A stretch of DNA of 64,000 nt from Desmodesmus armatus (Eukaryota; Chlorophyta; Chlorophyceae; Sphaeropleales; Scenedesmaceae), in assembly GCA_007449985.2 (NCBI GenBank), contig VIIQ02000039.1:248001-312000 (forward strand), given 5' to 3'. Position numbers and translations under genes: made by a program. The notes under the pieces are model-generated. The model was not told the origin of the DNA and did not search any database. It worked only from the letters and a program-made list of their open reading frames with translations. This document shows, piece by piece, positions 54,991 through 64,000 of this stretch (positions are counted from its first letter, which is position 1; each line of letters opens with the position of its first letter).

Positions 54991-57900
54991 GGCCCCAAAC
55001 ACGCCTGCAGGAGGCAGCCTCGCTGCCGCCGCTCGTGCCCTGAGCCGCCTGTGAGCCTCAGGATGCAGGCTCACATCCAACATACCTCCCTGGCAACGTA
55101 CAATCAGCTCGGGTAGATCCCGAACACACTTGGAAGGGCTACCGTAGTGCTGTAGGACACATGCAGGGATGGGCAGCTCCTTGCGCAGCTCAAACATGGA
55201 GATGCTGGCTGGTGGGAGCTGTATCGGCAGCAGCTGCGCCAGCTCCTGCAGCCAGTTGACTACTGCGGCGCCCACTGCATCGGTCTCCTGCGGCTGCCTG
55301 GTACGAGATGGGGCCTGCATGGCGTGGGGTGCCCTGAAGTCATCGCTGTAACCTTCCGCACGGCTGTCAAGCCTGTGGTGCTGCTGCTTGTTTGGCCGCG
55401 GACCACCAGCAGCAGCAGCAGCAGCGCCAAAGCCCGCACGCTCCTCATCCTCTGCCGCTTTCAGCAGCGCCCTGTGCACCTCAGCCTCCAATTTGACTGC
55501 CAGGTACTCCCTGCCCCAGTGGAGACCGCGTGCAGACTGAACAAACTTCTTGACACTGCCATAGTGCTTGATGACACGCTGCGGGATCGGCAGCTGGGCC
55601 TTCAAATCCGACAGAGCGATACTGCAGGGAGGAGACCGCAGCGGCAGCAGACGCGCCAGCTGCTGCAGCCAACGCTGTGCTTGCATGTGCACGTCCTCCG
55701 CAGCCTGAGCAGCACCCCTGCCTTGCTGCTGGGTGGCTTTGAGGTGCTCCCCACTCTTGCTGCTGCCAGCGGCCCCTGCAGCACTGCTGCCAGCAGCAGC
55801 TTCTTGCCTTTGAGACGGTGCTGCTTTGCTACCTGCACGTTCAAGCCCCTGCTGCTGCTGCGCCGGCGGCGTTGCATCTTCATCCTGGCGCTGACGTTGA
55901 GCTTCGTCCCGCTGCTGCTTGTTGCTGTTCGTGCCAGATGCACCTCCTGCTTGGGGAGCAACTGACTGCTTTCTTGGCCTGCTATCTTCTCCACCTGCTG
56001 TGTTCTGTGAGAGGCCCCGCATCCTACTGCTGCCCTCTGCCTTGGTGGGCTTCACCCCAAGCACAGTCTTGCGAGCTGCCGCTTGTTGGGCCCCATCCAC
56101 CCCAGCAACACCAGCAGCAGCCGTTTCTGTGTGCTTCCGCTTGCAGCCGACATGGCCGGCTGCTGCCGCAGCAGCAGCGCCGACATTGGCAGCAACGACA
56201 TTGACACCAGCTTTGGCTGGCTGGTCAGCAGCTGCTGTGGCGCCTGCTGCCCGCTGCTGCGTGCTGCTGCTGTGGTTGGGGTGGAGCTTGGAGCTGGGAG
56301 GCCCACCGCTGGCCTTGCTGCCGCCGCTGCCTCCTGCTCCACTGACGCCCCTGCTGATCTCCCCAGTGCCGCTGCTGCTGTTGTGCTGACTAGACCCGCC
56401 CCTGATGTTGCTTGAACCGCCACCAACGCCAACACCTCCACCAGTAGCAGCAGCAGCATCTGTGTGCCTCCGCTTGCAGCCGACACCGCCTGCTGCTGCA
56501 GAAGCTGCAGCAGCAGCAGCGCGGACATTGGCAGCAGCGACATCGACACCAGCTTTGGCTGGCTGGTCAGCAGCTGCTGTGACTTCTGCTGTCCGCTGCT
56601 GCCTGCTGATGCTCCTGGGTCTGGGATGCAGCTCGGAGGCTCCACCACTCCCCTTGCCCCCTTTGCTGGCCCCTGCTGCTGTGATGCACCTGCTGGTGTG
56701 GCCGACCCCGCTGCTGCTGTTCTGCTGAGTAGACCTGCCCAAGCTGCTGCTGGCTTCTGCCACCTCGACAACTTCCCCGTCTTCTATACCGTCCTGTGCA
56801 GCTTGCTGTGCCAGTTGTCGCTGCTGCTGCTGCAGATGCTTTTGTGAGCGCTCCTGCTGGTGCTGCCGTGTGTGATCCTGCTGGGGAGGGCTGTGCTGCG
56901 GCAGCAGCTTCTTTTGTGTCTGCTGTTTGCGGCCAAGCAGCAGCACACGCTCCCTAGACTGATCAGGCTGCTTGCCTTGCTGCTGCTCATTCTGCTGCTT
57001 CTGCTGGTGCCCCTGGTCTTTGCGCTGCCGCCCATGTGCATCAGACATCATGCACATGCTGTCTTGTTGCTGCAGCAAGCTGGGTGTGCGGGTTGTGTCT
57101 GCACTGCCATCCCTGCCTGCTGCTGGAGCAGCAGCAGCATCAGCAGCAGCATCAGCAGCAGCAGCAGCAGCAGCCCGCAGCCGCTTGCTGGGCCCCTGCT
57201 GCTCTTCAGAAGCATCCTCTGCCGGCTCCCCAGTCACCACTGTTGGTGCTGCCACAGCAGCCGCCGCTGCTGCTGCTGCTGCTGCGGCGGCGGCGACAAT
57301 GGTGGGTCTTGCTGCTGCAGCCGCTGCTGACAAGGCGGGTACCTGCGATGCGGCGGCAGCAGCAGCAGCAGGAGCTGCAGTGCTGCAACCGCCAGCTGGC
57401 CGGAGCAGGCATGGTGCTTGTAGTGTTGCTGCTTCTGTTGCTCCCAGCGCTGTTGGCAGCAGAAGTGCTGTGTAGCTTGCTGCTGGTATTGACGGGACTG
57501 CAGCAGTAAAGGGCGGAGTGCCTGGGGCAGTTGGGACTGCTGTGTTGGCAGCAGACGGTGTGCCACCCCTGCTGCCGGACTCTCCTGTTACACAAGCCAG
57601 CTCAGCCGTCGTTGGTGGCTGCTGCCGTTGCTGTGGCTGCTGCTGCTGCTGCTGGTGCTGGTGCTGCGACTGGAAGAGCTGCTGCTGCTGCTTGGCTACT
57701 GCGGTGCTGAGAGCAGCTTCAGAGGCACAGCAGGTAGGCAGGGCGCCAGCAGTACCATCAGCTGCATGTGCACCTGCGGCTGCAGCTGGTGGTTGCAAAC
57801 AGCTGCTGACCACAGGACCACCATTCTCAAGCTGCTGAGCATTCCCCTCGTGCATGCCTGATGTTGCAGGCGCCCAGGGAGCAGAGTGCGTCATTGGCTG

Positions 57901-60589
57901 CGGCTGCTGTCCTGCAAGCTTGCACTGCATGTAGTGCTGCCAGGCTGCAGCAGCACCGTGTAGCAGCTGCGTGTGCTGCGCTGTGCTGAGCAGCTGCCAG
58001 GGCTGGTCGGGGGCATCTGGGCTCACCAAGGGCTTGAGCTCAATGTACTGCAGGATCTGCAAGCAGCAAGTTACATGACAACAGTGGACATGATGTTGGT
58101 GCATGACTAATTACTGATGAGTCAATAGTGTGTCGGACAAGGTTACACAACAGGGGTTTTGCGCAGACAAAGTGCAGCTGCAGGACAAAGTGGGGTGTGC
58201 CGTGATTGGTGTCAGCACTCCAGTGTCCAGGTGCATTGTTTTGGGCTTGAGACTGCCTCCACTGCCCATGGCAGGCAATGTTCTTTGATACATATCACTT
58301 CCGGCACCCTCCATAAGCTCTGCTGTCGCAAACTGGTGTCACACAGGCTCCAAGCAATGCCACAGCCATGCAGTCATTTGGGCTACCAGGGGCGGCCTTC
58401 TGACTGACCACACACACAGCAAACATGCAACCCCAACGCCACGTAGGGCCAAAGGCAATGCCTCACCAGCGATGTCCCCCAACACCCCTTCCCCATCTGT
58501 GCCAAGCATCTGCAGCAAAATAGCAAGGGACTAACAAACAAAGGCTATGCAATGCCTGCCTACCTGTCCATTGACCCAGCCTGACGGTGGCAGCTGCCGC
58601 AGGGTGGTGCTGATTGTTGTGCGGCCGCGTTGAGCAGCCGCCTGCAGCACAGCTGTGTCACACCCAGCTGCCAGCAGTGCAGCTTGCTCCTGCACAGGGA
58701 AGTACGGGCAGAATACAGCACATGCTATTACATGCAGAACGAGCAAGGCCAAGGCTAAAACCGGATGACAGAAGGAAGGCCTTGTAGCTGTCTATCACAT
58801 GCCGTGCCTGCACTGCTACTGTATAGTATCTGTAGACAGGATCATACTGGGGCCATAGGCTTACGCAATTCTTGCATTTCAAAATACCCAAGCTTTCCTG
58901 AGAGGCTGCAACGAGCCTTATCAATGCTGAGTTGGCCCAACCCCGGGGGTACGACGCTCATGGGGTGGCCAAAGAGGCTCAACGGCTCATGACCTGCCCT
59001 CACCTGCTGTACTGTGTCGATGACTGTGCTGACCTCACACGCCACCTTGAGCCGCCAGGCCATGTGTGCAACGTCAAACACCCGCAGCTGGCGCAGCTTG
59101 CTTGCTGCCTGCAGGGCCGCCACCTCAAGACATAGGTACTGCAAGTCATAAACAAACATAGACACAGTGTTTCACTGTGTACATGAGTCTTGTACATGAG
59201 TCATGTAACATGACATGACCTAGGTGTAACAGTGCCAAAGCAAGCGGCCGGCAGGGCTGCCACGTCACAGCACAGGTACTGCAGCAGAGGACACGCTGAA
59301 GAGGCAGCAGCAACAGAGCAAATGCAATTCAGAAGGAACACAGACAGGGTGGGTTCAATGTGTTCCCCGTGTGCATGATGTGACCTGGGTGTGGAAGTGC
59401 CCGAAGCAGCAAGCTTTTTGTTTATGCAAGCTGCCTGCAGGGCCGCCGCCTCACACCACATGTGCAGCGAAATCAGGTTCAAGTGGGTTCAATACACTCC
59501 GGCGCTAACACGTGCGGCAGCTTGTGAGCGTGGGCTACAGCACCCCAATGTCCAAGCGTGTTGCACAGCCTTGGCTAGGTAGCATCAGCTCCGACCAAGC
59601 CAGACGCCACAGTGCTGCTCCTGCTCCTGCTGCCACTCCTCCTGCTGCTGCAGTGGTTCTTACCTCATACTCCTGCAAGTCTGTGAGGCAGCCATGCTTC
59701 ACTACTCCTGCGCGCACCCTCTCCCCTCCCACCAGCACCACTGTCGCGTCTGCAGGGTCACCATCAGGCGCCACCTCCACAGCTGACACCTGACGCAGAC
59801 GCCAGGGGATGGCAGCTGCCATGGCGGCAAGTACTGAGCTGCTGCTGCTGTTGCTGTTGATGGGAGCTGCCAGCTGTGCTGTTGGCACCAGCACAAATGT
59901 GCCGTTCAGCAGCGGCAGCTTGAAGCCAAGGTGTGCAGCAACGTACTGCTGCAGCTTCACAAAGTGCAGCAGGTCATCTCCAGGTACATGGATGGAGTTG
60001 AGATTGGTGGGCGTGGGCAGGAGTGGCTCCTGTAAACAGATGAACATGGGCAAGGAAGAGGGGTGCGGCAGTGCACAAACAGCCTTTATGCGATGCATGC
60101 ATGCCACTGCACCCTTGGTGTGGGCAGAAGCAGCTCCTGTGAATAGACAAAGGGGCAGGGAAAGGGGGGTGAAGCAGCGCACAGGCTGCATTGGGTGATG
60201 CGTGGCACTACAATTGAACAGAGGAGTCCACAGCCAGCCCTGTGCACCATCAGGTTATTCCATGTGTATCATCAGGTTATTCCATGTGACAGATAGGCAG
60301 CAAGCACCTGATCAAGAGGGCATGCACGCACCTGTGCAAGACTGCTCTGCTGCAACAAAACTTGGTCCAACTGCGATGGGGCATTGGCCGCAGGCGGCTG
60401 TGCTGGTGCTGCTGGGATTGGTGGCACCACTGCTTTTGCTTCTGATGCTGCTGATAATGCGATTGCTCCTGCTGGTTGATCTGCTGCTGCTGCTGCTGCA
60501 CCATTGCTGGTCTTCGTGGTGCTGGCATGTGCTGCTGCCAGCTTGTGTTGGGCCGGGCAGCCCTGCAACACACTACTGGGCTGCTGCAT
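54904..60589 (-). CDS. Member F of the unrecognised paralogous family, intact
   Basis: Exons on the - strand: 60332-60589, 59664-60029, 59004-59138, 58564-58689, 54904-58056 (TAG), joined in phase 0 to 1345 residues. The family is not recognised. Blocks shared with C and E: QLDQVLLQQSSLAQ (end of exon 1), PLLPTPTNLNSIHVP, KLPLLNGTFVLVP, IPWRLRQVSAVEVAP, DPADATVVLVGGERVRAG, FDVAHMAWRLKVAC, LPPSGWVNGQ, ILQYIELKPL, AAAAWQHYMQCKLAGQQPQP. The middle is A/Q/S-rich and contains an internal 300-bp duplication. Two copies of the C-terminal domain follow, at about 1084-1170 (LPIPQRVIKHYGSVKKFV) and 1226-1310 (LPIPACVLQHYGSPSKCV). The domain pattern loosely recalls LOTUS/OST-HTH winged helices, which is unproven. 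It is the longest member and has no visible lesion, so it is the reference for C and E. Inference: nuclear, possibly RNA-related. Confidence 0.7.
56095..56735 (-). repeat. Internal approx. 300-bp duplication in gene F
   Basis: Two in-frame copies (about 56425-56735 and 56095-56395) share HNSSSG or QNSSSG, SELHP/SKLHP, TAAADQPAKAGV(D/N)V, AAAAAA and GCKR(R/K)HT. Confidence 0.8.
59139..59480 (-). repeat. Decayed copies of the 5' edge of gene F exon 3
   Basis: On the - strand, LLQYLCCDVAALPAACFG (about 59230-59285) and SLHMWCEAAALQAACINKK (about 59410-59470) repeat the start of exon 3 (LQYLCLEVAALQAASK, beginning at 59138). The first even keeps CTGCAG before TAC. They lie in the intron just upstream of the real exon. 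Confidence 0.75.
60010..60215 (-). repeat. Tandem duplication covering the 5' edge of gene F exon 2
   Basis: The acceptor and first codons of exon 2 (ACAGGAGCCACTCCTGCCCA, - strand, near 60029) recur as ACAGGAGCTGCTTCTGCCCA near 60136, together with about 100 bp of intron. An 18-bp direct repeat (ATCAGGTTATTCCATGTG) lies nearby at 60249-60288. Confidence 0.75.
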
Positions 60590-61085
60590 GCTGAGGAAGT
60601 ACCATACGTTCAAAAACTGCCTTGTCTGTTGAACGTAACTAGTTTTTGACTGGCATGGTCTGGCTGCCTTCTGATTCTTTCAAAGGTGCAGAATATGGTC
60701 TGCTGCCGGGCAGTGTCTCTATGTGTAGCGCGATGGAAGTTGTATATGTAGGTGAACGTATCTACAGATGCAGACAAATGCGTTGTTGGAGCGAAGCTGT
60801 GCCTGTGTAAAGTACAGTCTAAAGTGAAGGCGGTTGAGGTGGCAGTTGCAACAATTGTCAGACTCCCACTCAACCTCGTTGCTCAACTTGTTTGTAATGC
60901 ATACACGGATCACCATTGGTATGTGTTGACCTGCATGTCCCAAGCTTCGTTCGCTGCAAAAGGTTGCAGCCTGTGCCTAGTAGTGCAGCTACAGATCATA
61001 CTGGTCACTGCACGCAACTGAGAGTTCCAAGGATCAGAGTGGGCCCGTGGAGTGTGTAAGCAGTTGGTTCCGTGTCTGGCACACC
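60590..61085. promoter_or_regulatory. Divergent promoter region of genes F and G
   Basis: About 500 bp separate the outward-facing ATG codons of gene F (60589, - strand) and gene G (61086, + strand). Both promoters should lie here. No specific element can be assigned. Confidence 0.45.
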
Positions 61086-62043
61086 ATGAGTAACGCCAAG
61101 GTAAGTGGCTGCATTGAAGTTGCAGTTGATGCTGGGGTGGGCCCTGCCAAGTCAATGCCTTGCCGCTGTGCCGCGTATAATGGTCACAGCTACTTGTCAC
61201 TTGCACCCATGTGACATCAGCTGCTGCTGTTTAAACATCCGACAGCAGCTGTAGTGCAAGGCAGTCGGTTGGATTCCTGAGATACTGCTTGCTGCGCCCT
61301 GCAGCCTTGTCTCTGCACCCGCTGGCGGATACTGTTGTGCTGGGCAGCGACTGCCACACCCCAAATCCAGACGACAGCAACCACCGGTGCATGCCTTTTG
61401 CAACCTGCGCTGATGTGCAGGTCAAGCAGTTGAGTGAAGTGACCGATCTACTGCGCAACAGAGGCGGTGTGGAGTACCAAACAGCCAAGTACCCACTGCA
61501 GCCAGGCCAGGAGGTGAGGGAGAGGGGATTATGCTGATGGAAAGCAGGCACACAACACGGCAGCTGCTGCTTTGTTACAGAGCTTGCGAAACCACGCGAC
61601 GATGCAGTCTAGGGTGCAGTGTCACTTTTTTGCTGCAGTGGTGGGGGTGATGCACATGCAGACCGAAAAAGTTGTGGCTGAGCTGGCAATTGCAACAGAT
61701 CACGCAGTGCTGGCTCAATAGCGGGCTCCACCAAGTTTTGGTTTTAGTGCTGACCTGGGAAGTTTGGTTTACAGGCCATGCTGTGCAGGATACTCCCATG
61801 TACAAGCCCTCCTTGGTGCTGGTTGTGGTCTGTTGTGTGCCATGCGGTGACGCTACCTTTATGTCAAGTTTCCGTCACTGCCGTGTCACCTTTGTTTTTA
61901 TTACTGTCATCACACTGCTGCATGGTTGCGATGGTCGCTGCAGGACTACGCCTGGAAGGACTATGTGCGAGGCAAGGACCTGCAGAAATTCCTAGCCAGC
62001 CAGCAGGAGCTGCTGGACAGATTCACACGGCAGCAGGGGCCAG
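61086..62043 (+). CDS. Sec62-like N-terminus, 3' incomplete (gene G)
   Basis: Exons: 61086-61100 (ATG plus four codons, MSNAK, then GTAAGT), 61421-61513, 61944-62043. Phases fit, giving about 69 residues before the model is lost. The sequence LLRNRGGVEYQ...DYAWKDYVRGKDLQKFLASQ resembles the N-terminal cytosolic part of Sec62, where a short helix is followed by VEYFRGKDFV..L. Sec62 is an ER-membrane subunit of the post-translational protein translocon. The transmembrane part would lie further right and is not seen. The exon 3 donor (CCAG|GTGTGT) borders a tandem array that repeats this exon edge. The family call rests on one motif, so another RGKD-containing protein is possible. Confidence 0.45.
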
Positions 62044-63720
62044 GTGTGTTGGGGCAGGGTGAATGCAAGTGGTTCAGCAGGGGCGATGGCCCTGGGTGGG
62101 ATGTCGGAAGGGGGGGGGTGCTGTGCAGCTGGGTGACTTTTGTTGTTGTGGGGGAGCTGTCAGACAGATTCACACGGCAGCAGGGGCGGGGGGAATGAGG
62201 GTGGTTTGAGCAGGGACAGGTCATAAACCTGGCGTGCCACCCCTGGCAGGGGGGTGTTGAGCAGCTGGTTGATCTACATTCAAGAACTGCTGGGCAGACT
62301 CACACCACAGCAAGGTGGTTTCAGGGTATATGCCAGTGATTCAGCAGGGGAGGTTGCAAAGGCCTAGGGTGGGAGGGGGGGTGCTGGGCAGCTGGTGAAT
62401 CCCATTTTGAAGCTCCAGACATCAGGTGCACCTGGCCCCTGCTGCCATGGCAGCCTTTCCAGCAGCTCATGCGCAAAGCTGATATATCTTTGCCATGTTT
62501 GATTTGAGTATGGTGAAAGAGAGATCAGCTTTGTGCGGGGCTGCTAGAAGGGTTGACATGGCAGCAGGGGCCAGGTGTGTCAAAGGCGCCTGCAGATGGT
62601 TGGGCAGGGGAGGTGGCAAAAGGCCTGGGGTGGGGGGGGGGGGGGGGCTTGCACAGCTGTTGAATCCCATTCGGAAAGCTTCAGACATCAGGCGCACCTG
62701 GCCCCTGCTGCCATGTCGGCCTTTCCAGCAGCTCATGCGCAGAGCTGATCTCACTTTTGGCATCTCAAACTCAAAGATGTCAAAGGAGAGATCAACTTTT
62801 GCAGGAGCTGCTGGAAAGGCTGATATGGCAGCAGGGGCCAGGTGTGTCAAAGGTGCCTGCTACTGGTTGGGCAGGGGAGATGGGAAAATGCCTGGGGTGG
62901 GAGGGGGGATGCTAGGCAGCTGGTGAATCCCATTGTAAAAGCTTCAGACATCAGGTGCACCTGGCCCATGCTGCCATGTCCGCCTTGACAGCAGCTCATG
63001 CGCAGAGCTGATCTCACTTTTGGCATCTCAAACTCAAAGATGTCAAAAGGGAGATAAATTTTGTGTGGGAGCTGCTGGAAAGGTTGACATGGCAGCAGGG
63101 GGCAGGTGTGTCAAAAATGTGCCTGCAGATGGTTGGGCAGGGGAGGTGGCAAAGACATGGGGTGGGAGGGGCGGGGGCTTGGACAGCTGGTTGGTCTTTT
63201 CTTTGAAGCTCCAGACATTAGGCGCACCTGCCTCTCCCCCCCCCCCCCCCGCTGCCTTGTCAGCCTTTGCAAAAGTCCTGCATACAGCTGATCTCACCAA
63301 TGTCATCTGCAAGCTGAAGCTATGTCAGCCTTTCCAGCAGCTCATGCACAAAGGTGACCTCTTGTGCGTCATTTCGTCATCTCGTCAAGATGACACACAT
63401 GAGGTCAGCTTTGTGCAGGAGCTGCTGGAAAGGCTGATATGGCAGCAGGGGGCAGGTGTGTTAAAGGCGCCTGCAACTGGTTGGGCAGGGGAGATGGCCT
63501 AGGGTGCGTGTGGGGGTGCTGGTCAGCTGTGAACCTCATTTTGTTTGCGTGAATTTCAATTTGAAAGCTCCAGGCATCAGGCGCACCTGGCCACTGCTGC
63601 CTTGTCAGCCTTTCCAGCAGCCTGCACAAACCTGATCTCCTGGTGAAGGGGAGATCAGCTTTGTTCAGCGGCTCCAGGAAAGGCTGATACGGCAGCAGGG
63701 GCCAGGTGCGCTGGATCCTT
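62020..63720 (+). repeat. Approx. 265-bp tandem array carrying the exon 3 edge of gene G and inverted segments
   Basis: GCAGCAGGGGCCAGGTG recurs near 62033, 62564, 62828, 63092, 63442 and 63692 (spacings 264-265 in the core). It is preceded by GAGCTGCTGGAAAGG, similar to GAGCTGCTGGACAG of exon 3. Each unit also holds the inverse, CACCTGGCCCCTGCTGCC (near 62428, 62697, 62957), so units can fold. G-runs occur near 62633-62647 and a C-run near 63238-63250. Confidence 0.8.
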
Positions 63721-63845
63721 GGATCTCCCTTGGCTGGTTCTCACACTCTGTGGCCTTGCTCCTCAAGTTGGTCTTCAGTTATGACACCAAAGAGGATGAT
63801 TCACTAGCCTGTATATGTCTACAGATCTCCTTCAATCTTTGCAGA

Positions 63846-64000
63846 TCATACAGCAGCCCACCTGCCCACGTTACCGCCGCCACCGTGCCTCACAAAGGCC
63901 GCAGTGAAAAGGGCCAAATTGCAAAGCTGGCGATTGACCTTTCCAGCACCCCAGCTGGACCTTGCTTCCTACAGCTCAACCATCTGTACAGCTCCACCAT
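63846..64000 (+). other. Open segment at the right edge, possible next exon of gene G
   Basis: It follows CTTCAATCTTTGCAG (a good acceptor). At least two frames stay open to the window end. The more protein-like one reads GRSEKGQIAKLAIDLSSTPA. The phase match to exon 3 is not settled and no family is recognised. Confidence 0.3.

Noticed and set aside
62495..62926. 143-codon open frame on the + strand
   Set aside because: It lies wholly in the 265-bp tandem array and repeats itself with the array period.

Overview
The window is eukaryotic nuclear DNA, most likely from a green alga of the Chlamydomonadales group. Coding is broken by GT-AG introns, often with GTGAGT-type donors and CTGCAG acceptors. 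Proteins are rich in Gln, Ala and Ser encoded by CAG/GCA/AGC runs. There is a secreted family-9 cellulase carrying a fungal-type (CBM1-like) cysteine module, an SP-rich cell-surface protein, and TGTAA sites of the kind used as algal poly(A) signals. The species is not identified. I see no rRNA, tRNA, CRISPR array or prokaryotic operon. All gene models were spliced by eye from frame continuity and splice signals.

Layout. 15-4201 (+): 3' part of a single-pass membrane glycoprotein with an N-glycosylation-sequon repeat and an SP-rich hinge. 8334-14730 (-): complete GH9 cellulase in 11 exons; its introns hold several foldback (hairpin) elements. 16513-31727 (+): a giant protein of about 3997 residues, a long Gln-rich coiled coil followed by low-complexity sequence and two PLAT-like domains. 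32179-36281 (+), 47334-52933 (-) and 54904-60589 (-): three members (C, E, F) of one paralogous family I do not recognise, sharing intron positions, an N-terminal block, RS- or Q/A-rich middles and a repeated C-terminal domain containing HYGSVxKFV-like motifs. F looks intact; C and E each carry apparent disruptions. 37311-41431 (+): a TDBD-plus-PHD-finger nuclear regulator, between C and E. 61086-62043 (+): the start of a gene whose N-terminus resembles Sec62, divergent from F and running off the window.

Between and inside the genes are tandem satellites (44150-45060, 41500-41770, 62020-63720) and palindromes. Repeatedly there are decayed extra copies of short pieces that span an exon edge, or the 3' end, of a neighbouring gene. 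This recurrent exon-edge duplication, together with the unrecognised C/E/F family, is the most unusual feature of the window. Apart from the paralogy of C, E and F, the genes show no shared pathway. The cellulase and the surface protein suggest cell-wall biology; the RS-rich family and the TDBD-PHD protein suggest nuclear roles.
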